64,000 bases of DNA. It comes from Gracilaria vermiculophylla (Eukaryota > Rhodophyta > Florideophyceae > Gracilariales > Gracilariaceae). Below are positions 54,091 to 64,000 of this stretch, in pieces. The notes under the pieces were generated by a model that was not told the origin of the DNA, made no database searches, and was given only the letters and a program-made list of their open reading frames with translations. A program made the translations under genes and the position numbers. The DNA lies in NCBI GenBank assembly GCA_019155205.2, contig JAHNZQ020000172.1:2101197-2165196 (forward strand), given 5' to 3'. Each line of letters opens with the position of its first letter. Position 1 is the stretch's first letter.

Positions 54091-56231
54091 ACAGAAGACA
54101 ATGTTACTGACAATATTGCTTGGCGAAAACCAATCCTTTGCATGACATGGGATTGGCTGAAGTTAATGGAATGCAGTGAAAAATGAGCGTTGGTGTTGGA
54201 ACCAGTCGCCGCAACTCCTCCGATGTAGCCGCGGGAATACGGTCTAAAACATATGTACAGTTGCTCAAAAGAATTATGAGACGGCCGCAACTTTTTGGAG
54301 AGTGGCGGTGCTTGAAGGCAACACTATTAGTGGCAAGTGGAAGTAATAGTTTTAGAATCCGACCCTTTCCATTGAGTTTTTCAAACAATCAAAATGATAT
54401 GTCGGGCCTTAATACAGTTGGGAAACATGAGAGACTGAAAGCGATCGACCTCCGTCCCGTTCGCTTTCCCAATTAGAGTTAGTGTCATCTACTGTCAAAC
54501 CCAAACGGTGATAAAAACGATGTCCCTATTGGCCTTTACTTTCCAGTTTGTAAACCAGATGACCCCGCTGTACATATCGCTTTTCTGGGTCCATTTTTAT
54601 TAAGGAAGTCGCCCAAAAGAGGTCCAAAGAGAGACCCACTTAACAAATCAAAGATGAGTTTAGTCATTCAGACAGCTGTTTCTCCCACAAAAAGATAGAT
54701 TTCAAAATTCAAAGTATCTCATCCTAAATGTTCATTTCATGACCATTGCATGACATATACAGAGAATATACCAAAAAACACTCCATGTCCATCATTTTCG
54801 TACCGAATAGATCAACAGGCATCGGAATTTGGCCTTAACCGAGATATTGTCAATAAGCTTTTCAAGTTAAATCCTTTATCAAGAACAAATTGCGAATAGT
54901 GTCCCACTTGAGAAAGCCCTCAAGTAAAACACAATCATATCAGTCAAGATTCAATGTGATCAAGAGCATTAATGCTTAACAAGTCATATATAAACATTGC
55001 TAGTAATTAGCCTATATAAAATTCATTTCGTATATTAATGTTAGTTGATGTTCACGGAACTTCGTAGAGGGTTTACTTAATATACAGATCCACATTTTTA
55101 TTTCCAAAACCAAACAAACATTTTTTAAAAAACTCGTATACTGCGGCCGAACTTGAATAGAAAAGATTGATTAATTAATTTTTCATCAATAGTATAATTC
55201 TCGCATAATGCATTGGTGCGGGCAGCGTGTAGGTGAGAGTAAAAAGAAAGAAGCATATTAAGGTATTCAAACAGACTTGCAATCCTAGAATCACTGAATA
55301 TACTCTTGGTAGAGCTTTTAATTATGCGGTTGGCAACGTCCCTCTAATGCCCTTGAAAACCAGCCTGTTAAGCTATGATTTTACATTGCGGAGTAGAAGA
55401 CATGGTACGAAGAGGAGTCTGGCTGATTCTCGTAAGAGAACAGCAGACTCTAAAGTATGTCCTTAATAGTAGATAATGTGCTGCAATTTCTAATCTAGCA
55501 TAAACTGACAATACAGTTTTCGATTCAATACTCGAAGACAGTGTTGCTTGAAGACTGTTTTCGAGGCAGTATTTGACGACAGTGTGGCTTGTAGCCTGTC
55601 TTTGTGGTCCTGTGTGTCCCAATACCTCTGTGTTTCTCATGGTAGAGCTTTTGATTATGCGGTTGGAAACGTCATTCAAGATGTCCTTGAAAACCAGCCT
55701 CTTTTCTTTGATTAAACAATAGTTCTTGCTTCAAAGAAATACGACATCAAAAAGTTTTTTAAATTTTTTTAGAAGTCTTTTGTTTTATGAAATAAAAAAC
55801 CTTACCTACTCCTTCTTTGGTGCTTCTTGAAATTTCGAGATGCTGAATGAAGTTACCGTTTTCATATTTCTATCTGTGGAACTCATTTGGTTCTCTTTAT
55901 CATGTCATGGAATTTAGGCAGGATATAGCTTTTCAAACAGAGTACTCAATCTTTTCAGTCTGAATCACACTGCCTTTTGACGTTAAGTACCTCTAATGCG
56001 CGCCATGGGTTCGCCCTTCGCGTGTGTGGTACGATTTATTGGCAGCATGAGCTTATTAAGCAATGCATAGCGCTATGGAAGCATACATATATCGTACGGC
56101 GTGAGACAAAAAGAAAGCCCTTGGCTTTAAAAAACTGTCACGTTGTGTGATTTATGGAGGGGAAGGCAGAATTGCATCAAGTATTGTTCGCCTCATCAAT
56201 TCGTTGCTCGCAGACAAAAGAGCTCACATAT
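54091..56231. other. Intergenic interval with a relic repeat
   Basis: The upstream region of the gene at 54090 lies at its left end. No TATA box is obvious. At 55307-55368 and 55640-55700 a roughly 60-bp direct repeat occurs (TGGTAGAGCTTTTRATTATG start). Between the copies, 55465-55600 is homologous to the 3' flank of the GC-island gene at 37534-37675. Short ORFs here are not supported. Confidence 0.5.
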
Positions 56232-56975
56232 TCATACTTCGTATTTAAGGTCGCGAAGGTCACTAGGAATAGCAGCTTCACAATGAAACTTATCGTCCGA
56301 TCCAACGCGAACGCGCTTGCAGCACGTCTGCAAGTTCTGCAAAGCTAAAATATCGAAATTACCTGGAGAACGTAAACAAACTTCCCTCATTTGCTCAATA
56401 TTCTTCTCAGCACATTCAGAGATCGATGCTAGTTCTTGCTGTCTTTTCTCAAGTGTACCATTGATCCTGAGAATCGACCATCCAGGTGTAACCTCATAAA
56501 ACGAAGACTGAGAGCACTCACATACATACGCCACACGTGATCGGAGCACACTTTGTTCCACCGCGACTTTTGCTGAGCAGTTTGCACGGCTGAATTGGAA
56601 GGGCGTGGTATCCGAAGCTTCTTTGGTTGATAGTGAAGGACGTAAGACACATTTGTCCAACGCGATTTGAGCGTGTCGTTCGAACCGGGCGGGAGTTCGC
56701 TCGTTGCAAATTTGTAATAAACGATGGTAATCACGCGAAACACAGTTCAAAGTAGCGTTGTTTCGACCAACAGTGTCAAGCTCTGGTGGTGCAGCTGCCG
56801 TGGAAACTATCATGATCGCTGTGTTGGGTTTTGTTTTGCACACGAGCGCGTATAAGTTGCGTGATCCAATTCCAACCCTGCGACTGAGTTCCAAAGTGTT
56901 TCGCGCGGTGACAACGGCATGTAAAAATGGCAAAATCAGAATTACTACGAATCGTGATGGCACGTAACAAGCCAT
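56232..56975 (-). CDS. Secreted Cys-containing protein
   Basis: The ATG at 56975 (MACYVPSRF) directly precedes a hydrophobic signal peptide (residues 8-23, ending HAVVTA), giving 247 residues. The frame is open 18 codons further upstream, but that extension would bury the signal peptide. The mature part has about 12 Cys spread along it, including CECS and CC, and two N-glycosylation sequons (NAT, NGT). This suggests an extracellular or lumenal disulfide-bonded protein. No family was recognised. No stops or frameshifts are seen. Confidence 0.65.
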   Translation of the reverse strand: MACYVPSRFVVILILPFLHAVVTARNTLELSRRVGIGSRNLYALVCKTKPNTAIMIVSTAAAPPELDTVGRNNATLNCVSRDYHRLLQICNERTPARFERHAQIALDKCVLRPSLSTKEASDTTPFQFSRANCSAKVAVEQSVLRSRVAYVCECSQSSFYEVTPGWSILRINGTLEKRQQELASISECAEKNIEQMREVCLRSPGNFDILALQNLQTCCKRVRVGSDDKFHCEAAIPSDLRDLKYEV

Positions 56976-59900
56976 ATTGATGACTTCAATGTGATGGAGC
57001 GCGATGCTGATGCTTGGGTGCTGGAGCAATGTTTTCTCTAAGTACTTCCAATCATGACCACCTTCAATTGCGTTTCATGTAAAAGCACGACACTCTATGA
57101 GACCAACACATCATACGCCAAAGTAGATGTGAGCCCCAAGACCAGTAGTGGGTGGCATGTTGCTGGGCCGTCGAAAAGTACATGTCCTTGACATGACCTT
57201 CAAACTAAGGTCCACAAACTTCATATTTTAGAGGTTCGCAAGTTCAAAAACCGCCTAACCTGAGTACAAACTGTGATGTTGGGTGGAAGCAAGTGTGAAC
57301 ATTTTGGACTGACAGCGCAAAGCAGTGGTACCGTAGTGAATAACATGCGACTTGTGGATGTTGTGAGTCTTTCACTTGGACAAGTGAAAGGATGTGCCTC
57401 ACTGAAGGCGCGGCATGAGACGTGAATAAGCGTCAACATTGCCGGTATTTTATTGGTCGATACGCACAGTATCGACAATGCATTGCGTCCGATATGCACA
57501 GTATCGAAAACGCATTGCGCTGCGCGTGTGGCAGACACAGGCTGCTGCACTCCTTTATTCTGCGCACTCACTCTACGGTGCACCTCGCGCCTCGCTGGCG
57601 CCTTTCACCTGGTGCGCGAACCCCTCAGTCCCCAAATAAAGTTCGACAACACCTACGGCCTCACGGCGTGGTCCGGGGAAGAAAACGGACACGAGAGTCT
57701 GGTCTTCACCTGTCCTCTTTCGTGTGCCTCGGGCGATCGCCTCGCGCGGCCACACGCATCGCAGGATACTCTGTGCCGTTGAATTTCGTGAATAGATCTA
57801 AATATTAACAAAACACTACACATCAATCAAATAACAATGTCGATACACAAAAGCATAGCATAGTTTTAGAACAACGGGTGATTACGCAAATATTTAATAG
57901 ATCTGCAAAGACTTGTTCTCCTTCCTTTTCGTTCCCAGATCGAAAAATTTCGAGCTTCTACAATATGGGCTCTACTTCCAAAGAACACGCCACAAAAAGT
58001 TTTCGGCATTTTGGAAGACAAAAATTGTTTAAAAAAAAGTAAAATGCAGCAATATTCTACAAAACAAAATTTGAAGACTCCGACAATCATGGTAGCTCAA
58101 AAAGCCCGATATATGATGCATTTTATTTTCAGAACGGTTTCGAGATAGTTAAGTCTATGATAAAGTTTTAATCAAAAGAATTAGGTATTATATGGAGAAA
58201 AACACATTCAATTGTATTTAAAACTTTAAACTCTGGAAGAAGAAGAAGATGTACTTATACGGAAAAAGGTTTTTTTATGACGTTCACAATAGTTAAATAT
58301 GGTGGTACTCGAGAGTTTTGAGATCAAAATGTTCAAAGTCAAAGGAGCACGCTTTTAAAGATTAATAATAAACTTTGTATCTTTTGTAGCGTCTAAACAA
58401 CGCAACTAATTTGTGGATAGTAATGATGAATCATGGAATTTTAAAAAAGGTTGAAAACAAAAGTTGGGCTTTCAAAATTATCAGTACTGTCGTTGTGCAA
58501 CAGATGTACTTTTTCTACAATCCTTCTTGTTGTGGAGTAAGTATTGCAGAAGAAAGAAATATTTCTGCGAAAACAGTAAGCTGTATGACCTTGAAACAGA
58601 AATTTTGGTATTATAAAATGGATGAAAGTCGTGTTGTCTCCATTTGCTTCATTGCGTACATCGCTAGTCTTTACATCAAAATTGTATAGTTACTCTTTTA
58701 TTTGCATTGTGCTAATGCCTATGCTTTTAAGTATTGATCGGCACTTACGGAACTGCGTTTTGTATAACTATATATTTAATATTTTTATGGAAGATCTAAA
58801 GCATATGGAAACACTTTTGAGTCTTGTTGTAGCATCCATGCGTTCTTAACATTAACTGGTTTCTCAAAATCTCCATTAATTGTACACGTCTCACTATTTG
58901 TCTCCGTTTCTTTTATTTCGTCCTCGATGTGAACTTCTAGCGCTCGCTTGTAATACACGGCGTGCTGCGATCGACGAATTTGCTTCCGGTCTTTCTTCTC
59001 TGTCGCATGTTTTTACGTCTAACGTTTCCGCCGTGTGCCAAGATCTCGCTCCATTCTCTTTTCGGCATATGAGATGATATCGACGAGTTCATGGCGTACG
59101 TCGAAGTTTATTACGTTTGTCTCTCAAAATGGCGTCCGCCTTCGCTCGTCCAGTCTCATATTACCTTTGGCTTGACGCGTGAAAAATAACGGCGCAAGTG
59201 GTTAATAATGAAGGTTAAGAAAATGAGGTCAGGTCAGGGAGCAGCGATGAAGAATTATCCGTATTGCCTGTGACGGAAGTCGTGTTCCGAAGACCTCGTC
59301 GTGGATACAAACAATCTTTCACAAAGCGAGTGGTATCTAGCGGGCCTCTTGGGCGCCATAGTTTACAAATATTTGCGAGATACAGCTGCTGGAAGGCAAG
59401 ACATGTCCAGAGTTACCCGGACAAGTGGCGGAGTAGCGAAATTGGTACATTGGGTAGGGTGGCGGATCCTAACAGCGAATACTCTGAGTTAGTTGCCTTG
59501 GACTAGAGTTTAATTGAACTCAAACTCATATAAATTAAGGTTCAGTTGAACTTGGTGGCATGTTCCCTACGCTGTTTGTCACGATTGCGACTGAAAACGT
59601 TCATGCAGGGTATGCTGCCGTATAGGGCACTCCCGGTGTATACGGAAGCCAATATGGCGCAGCGGTCTTTGAACCGTATAGTGCTCAGCCTGCCGATGAT
59701 GGTGAAATAGGTAAAAAAAAGCATGAAGCTCTTGAGACAATGGAACCTTCTACGCAAGAGCGTTTTTATCAAATAACAATGCATGGTTTATCACTTGATT
59801 TTCTTTTTAAGCAAGAGCTACTTGTGCTATGTAGAACTTAAGTGCAAAAAACGCCTCTGCAGACCTTGACAAGCTAGCTGCGAGAGAGCCTGGTAGACTT

Positions 59901-60158
59901 CATAATATCAGCGCGTATTTCGAGGGCTTGGCTAGAAGTGTGGCTGGTATTATGAACGTTTGACTTCATTTGAATACGAATCTTTGAATTCGTGGCATCC
60001 AATTAATTTGTATTTGTATCTGTTCATTTGTTCTATTCTTGCTCTTAAGCGATAATGTATCTTAGAACATCATAGCTCCGATAGATGTTCAGAGGTTTCA
60101 GCTCTCATTGTTCCAGATAAACATTGTTTTTGTTTTGTCTCTTAGCTCTAACTTTTAA
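56976..60158. other. Interval with possible LTR-like and relic sequences
   Basis: At 57453-57520 two imperfect units share CACAGTATCGA and GCATTGCG. A GC-richer stretch follows to about 57790 and holds AATAAA at 57637; it may be a relic LTR. From about 59600 to 60158 the upstream LTR of element C is expected, but without a second copy its start cannot be placed. Broken text such as YRALPVYTEANMAQRSLNR (59630-59690) may be retroelement coding sequence. No intact gene is supported. Confidence 0.4.
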
Positions 60159-60224
60159 GTTAGGGGCCCAGCTCCGAATTCTGGTTTCTCTGAATTATCT
60201 AGTCGTCCTCGCTTCTCCTGTGAT

Positions 60225-61010
60225 TTGAAGCAAGCTCCTTGGACTGATGGTAAAGGTAATCAAATTCAGTATGCTCGCTCAGTTCGGATATGGGAAGCAT
60301 TTCATAACGAACTTCCTTCAAATAACAGTAACAAAACTGCTGTTAATCTTCGTGGAATCATGTTGTTATCGCAGTTGTATGGAAAAGCTAGAAGTCTGTG
60401 CCAAAATATCACAAACGATGTTTTGAAAAGCGAGAATGGCGTCATGGCTATTGTTGATGCTATATAAAAACGAGATGCTTTGGCTGTCATCAGTGAAGTT
60501 TATGCTGATTTCTTGGATCTTTTATCAACAAGACGAAATTCCAACGAATCGTTTCGTAATTTTGAGCAGAGATTTGAAGCTCAAGTTGCAACGTTTAATT
60601 GTCACGCTGCTGAGGATTTAATGTTACCGGATTCTGTAGTAGCATTTATGTTAATGGCAAATGCCAACGTTGATGGTAATCAAAGAATTTCTATCATGGC
60701 TGACGCCACTCCGTAAGATTCAAATTTGGTTCCTTCTTCCAGTACCTCTGACTTTCTCAAGTGGCTAACTTACGAAGCTGTATCCTCAGTTGTACGCCAA
60801 TGTGACAAACCGAGGGACGTGTAAGATACTAGTTCATATTCCAGTATTCAGGCCAGTTCTGTGAGGACACACGATACTCGGAAATCAGGTAAGAAGAAGA
60901 CACTCTCCAAAGAACATCTGGCAAACTTGAAGTCGAAGTCTACGTTCCATAAGTGTCATCAGAAAGGTCATTGGGCTACTGATCCTGATTGTCCTCTGAA
61001 TTAGTCTTCT
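60225..61010 (+). pseudogene. Gag of element C
   Basis: Frames 60225-60467 and 60480-60716 contain RGIMLLSQLYGKARSLCQNI, NESFRNFEQRFEAQVATFNCHA and LMANANVDGNQRISIMADAT, which align with Gag of element B. Near 60945-60995 a zinc knuckle reads FHKCHQKGHWATDPDC, with Phe in place of the first Cys. A stop near 60465 and frame changes break it. Confidence 0.78.
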
Positions 61011-61067
61011 GCTACATCCCATCAGACTAACAGTGCTACCGATCTGCAGAAGACTGTATCTTTTCAT

Positions 61068-61590
61068 ATGGCTCAGCTTTTAGGCCATGATGAATTTTTT
61101 ATGAATTGCAATGGTCATTTATTGGAAGACCGTGCTCCATACAGTGGGATGGGCGTTGAAGAGTTTAAGTTAATTCAACCTTTTATTTTACCTGATTGGA
61201 ACGGAACGTTTGAACCTCTTCCAGATGTTATTAAAGATCGTCCTAATTGGCATTATGGATCTGGAAATCACTGTAGTTTTTCAAGAAAGATCCTTGGATC
61301 AATTACATTACCTGTGTTATCTGAAAATAACGTTATTGTGAATATTCGACATTTGTTGATCTCGGGATCGTCTCAATGGGTTGTTGGAAGAAATGTAACT
61401 CGTTTCTGTAATATTATTCACATGAACGGTAACGCCTTACAATTTAGGACTCAAAATGGTACTCACGATCTTATTTCACTTCGTGATAAGGACTTTCACT
61501 GCTTTATTCCCTACGAACGTTTCTTGGTTCTGTCCACAGTTCCAAACTCCTGTACCAGTTCTTTGTTCTTTAGTGCCACTGCTCAGATGA
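61068..61590 (+). pseudogene. Protease region of element C
   Basis: The open frame 61068-61724 starts here. NGHLLEDRAPYSGMGVEEF contains the Asp-x-Ala-Pro-Tyr-Ser-Gly core at about 61115. The following EPLPDVIKDRPNWHYGSGNH, VNIRHLLISGSSQWVVGRNVTRFCNIIH and FIPYERF are shared with element B. This part of Pol is intact as a reading frame. Confidence 0.7.
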
Positions 61591-62695
61591 GTAAGAGTCT
61601 ATCAGATCTTTCATGGCCCAAACGGAAGTCAATCGTTGACAAGGTCCACCAACACATTTGTGAACATTCCTCCTTTTCAGACATCAAAAATCTTCTCGAA
61701 AGAAATAATATTTTTGGAACGTAGATGTGCACAAATATCTAGTTTCTGTTATTGAGAAGTGCGCAAACTGTCAAAAAACGAGTCTACCGCAATCAGCTCG
61801 GAAGGTGTCACTAAGTTCTATGTCTTGCAGATTTAATGATGTTGTCTGCGTAGATCATTTCTGTCTTGATGAGATTCCTGTATTTCATGCTATGGATTCC
61901 GTGACACGCTACTCCGCAGGTTGCATTGTCCCTGATACTAAGATGTATCATGCCATGAAAGCGTTTGACTCACTTTGGATTTCCCAGTTTTGGAAAGCTG
62001 GCAAAGTTCTTTTTGATCCAGCTTTCAATGTCACTGAGGCGAGTGCGCACGGCCAGCGCATGCTGTGCGTTTACTCAAGGTTATACTAAGCTCTGCGTGC
62101 CAATCTGTCACTTCTATAGATTTTTACATGAGTCTCAGAACTACCTTACTCAATATGATATTGAGTTTCAAATGCTACCCCCCAGAAGACATAACAAGAA
62201 TATCATCGAGTCCATGCACAGGGTCCTTAGGGATATATATCTACGTCTGAAGAATTCTAATTCTAATTTAGACGATCACATTTTGGTTCAAAATGTTTTC
62301 CGCGTTTCTAATGTTCTGTATGGGAACAATAAGCTGTCAGCTTATGAGCTTGCAAAAGGTCATACATTCCCCATTGAATCATCGATGAAACCTTTAAAGG
62401 TACCCGTAGATATCTTGACAGCTCAGAAGTGTCTCCAAGCTGAAAGAAAACTGACTCTCATATTGAATTCCAAAAGTGTTCAAGATCAATCAGTTCAAGT
62501 TGGTGCCATGGTGGAAGTTTATATCAAGCATGGTAAGGAAAAACGTGGAATATGGACAGTAGCAGTGCCTGTTTTAAGTATTGATTTCGAAAATAGGTCT
62601 GTCTTTTTACCTGGAAAGAAAGGGAAAACGTTTTGCGCTGCTATTGAAGATGTCCGTCCAGCCATTACCGACAATCCCCCAGCGTCCATCATATG
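61591..62695 (+). pseudogene. Integrase of element C
   Basis: The zinc-binding His pair is in VHQHICEHSSFSDIK (about 61640) and the Cys pair in CANCQ (about 61760). The catalytic core shows FNDVVCVDHFCL (first Asp, about 61835), KVLFDPAF (second Asp, about 62005) and IIESMHRVLRDIYLRL (Glu, about 62205). A C-terminal barrel follows (LTLILNSKSVQ to IEDVRPAI). There is a stop at 61724 and a frameshift near 62060. Confidence 0.78.
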
Positions 62696-62829
62696 AGAGT
62701 CCATTGATATCTTAGATTTAGGCATCGATTCTGAACTGGATGAGTTTGAGGTCGTTCGTGCGTCACAAGATCCTGATGTTTTGGACCGAAAGCATGACTC
62801 TGATGACGATGCTGACGATATCAACAACG

Positions 62830-62990
62830 TGGAAATGCCGTCTGTTGGTGATAAGATCGATGTGTACTGGCCAAAGGATGATCAATTTTACTCGGGTATT
62901 GTCGGGAACTACGACTAAGTATCAGATAAATTTCGAGTAGACTATTCTGTTGGTGATGTCGAAACCTTAGATTTACACAATGAGCATTGA
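62830..62990 (+). pseudogene. Tudor-like segment in Pol of element C
   Basis: The translation reads VEMPSVGDKIDVYWPKDDQ, then FYSGIVGNYD. After a stop it continues VSDKFRVDYSVGDVETLDLHNE. The pattern VYWPxDxxFYxGxVxxYD...VxYxxGDxExLxLxxE is that of Tudor/PWWP-like barrels. It lies after an acidic linker and before RT, at the same place as in element B. Confidence 0.58.
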
Positions 62991-63017
62991 AAATATTCGG
63001 CAGATGAAAGAACTCAC

Positions 63018-63718
63018 TTGTCCATGAACAAGGTTGAACTCCTACCAGGTGTGGAGCTTTCCAGTTCTGAGAAAGAAGCATTGCAGTTTTATTACGATCA
63101 GTTCATTTCCAAAGAGTTTCTTCTTTACGAGGCGCAGAGTCTACCCCAGTTTGTAACTCAGAATGCATACTCCACAGAGGAAATCAACTTCAAGAAGCTT
63201 GTCAAAGAAGTTCACGTTTCGGATATCCCTCCAAATGCCAATATCATAAGCCATGTTCTTTATAAGGTCAAAGTCAAAAATGACAATAGTCTGATGATGA
63301 AGGCAAGAATCGCTCCTCATGGAAACAAAGATCGGGATAAGCATGCTCTTAAAACTGATTCTGCTGTGTGCCCTCCCATTGGTGTCAGAGTGCTGTTGTC
63401 GATTGCAAACATTTTTAGATGGACTCTGGCCAAAGTTGATGTCAAGTCTGCTTTTCTCCAGACTGGCATGGCTGAACGCCATATATATGTGGTACCTCCT
63501 CGCGAGTGTAGAAGGAAATCATTCTATTGGCTATTGCTCACGGCTGCTTATGGCCTTGTTAACGTCGGCGCGAAATGGCAAGTCCATAGTGATTCTTTCT
63601 TTTACAAAATTGGATTCAAACAGCTTCCTTATATACCCCGGGTGTTCTAGTTGAGTGATGTTCGTATTAATCGCGTCTCTTTTTCGGCAACAAAAGTTGT
63701 TGATGATATCTTGGTTGC
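63018..63718 (+). pseudogene. Reverse transcriptase of element C
   Basis: The frame 63018-63650 contains MMKARIAPHGNKDRDKHALK, LLSIANIFRWTLAKVDVKSAFLQTG (first catalytic Asp) and YVVPPRECRRKSFYWLLLTAAYGLVN. After a stop near 63650 the text continues to KVVDDILVAS (the two catalytic Asp, about 63693-63720). The foldback repeat then begins. Confidence 0.82.
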
Positions 63719-64000
63719 TAGTGTCTATCCGACCGGTGCGCTGACCTCATATGAGGTCAAATTGACCTCATATGAGGTCAGCGCACCATCACGCAAAATT
63801 AAAAATAAAAAATTGGAATTTGACCCGTAGGCCAATTTTTTGGAAATTTTAAATTCAAAAACCTGTTATCCAGGATTGCCTGTGAACAATAAATAGTTGT
63901 AGAACACGCCCTGAGCTATCACAGCAGCTCAGTGGTCATCAGCCTACATGCGAGCAACTAATCCTGAGTTCGAACCTCGCTGAGTTTCTAAAAACTCAAA
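63719..64000 (+). repeat. Foldback repeat with tRNA-like boxes, copy 2 (runs off window)
   Basis: The copy starts TAGTGTCTAT. A perfect 25-bp inverted repeat (63735-63759 and 63763-63787) with a 3-base spacer follows. The remainder aligns with 26303-26570, including CAGCTCAGTGG and GTTCGAACC boxes near 63930-63980. It truncates copia element C. Confidence 0.75.

Larger units (their letters stand above)
60159..63718 (+). mobile_element. Ty1/copia element C, truncated on the right
   Basis: From a decayed primer site (GTTAGGGGCCCAG, 60159-60171) the plus strand carries Gag, protease, integrase, a Tudor-like segment and most of RT, all homologous to element B. At 63719 the foldback repeat cuts the RT just after the KVVDDILVAS catalytic box. 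RNase H and the 3' LTR lie beyond the window or are lost. Several stops and frameshifts occur. Confidence 0.82.

Noticed and set aside
1..64000. CRISPR arrays, prokaryotic operons or rRNA genes
   Set aside because: No regularly spaced short repeats, no clustered co-directional genes with ribosome sites and no rRNA signatures were found. Everything points to a eukaryotic nuclear genome.

Overview
This is a eukaryotic nuclear window. It has no operons or Shine-Dalgarno sites. Most of it is AT-rich and contains nested LTR retrotransposons, two piggyBac-type transposons and a third DNA transposon, with one very GC-rich gene island and a few apparently intronless genes. The style (compact intronless genes in islands between nested Ty1/copia and Ty3/gypsy elements) suggests a multicellular red alga, but this is a lean of perhaps 40%. 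Nothing in the window, such as an rRNA or a housekeeping gene, fixes the taxon.

Layout. 1-681: end of a minus-strand Ty3/gypsy element with a complete 554-bp LTR. 687-2700: broken older retroelement, including a plus-strand gypsy integrase piece. 2700-7121: AT-rich sequence without recognisable genes. 7122-25932: one Ty1/copia element (A) flanked by the 5-bp duplication ACTGT. It has been split by a heat-shock-motif solo LTR (9347-9808) and by a gypsy element (12869-25440, duplication GGAAA). The 5' LTR of that gypsy element was in turn hit by an 872-bp unclassified insertion and by a piggyBac element (21658-25207, TTAA on both sides). 26303-32222: foldback/tRNA-like repeat, a second decayed piggyBac transposase, and a DNA transposon carrying a DUF7869-like protein, itself cut by a gypsy solo LTR.

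32697-37395 is the GC island. Two paralogous membrane-protein genes flank a secreted cysteine-rich protein gene. 39417-39721 is a complete 305-bp miniature LTR element (TRIM). 40313-40802 encodes a secreted phospholipase A2-like protein whose start codon cannot be found in frame. 40803-45180 is AT-rich and without clear genes.

45181-51868 is a nearly complete minus-strand copia element (B) with 308-bp LTRs. It is split by a gypsy solo LTR (50117-50670) and by an odd inverted-LTR miniature element around an N gap (46155-46619). Two single-exon genes follow (53164-54090 and 56232-56975). A plus-strand copia element (C, about 60159-63718) ends the window and is truncated by the same foldback repeat seen at 26303.

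The mobile-element genes form ordinary gag-protease-integrase-RT-RNase H arrays, nearly all broken. The main novelties are a Tudor-like chromatin-reader segment between integrase and RT in copia elements B and C, the TRIM with a T-arm-like hairpin next to its primer site, palindromic transposon ends shared with foldback repeats, and the unrecognised GC-island gene family.
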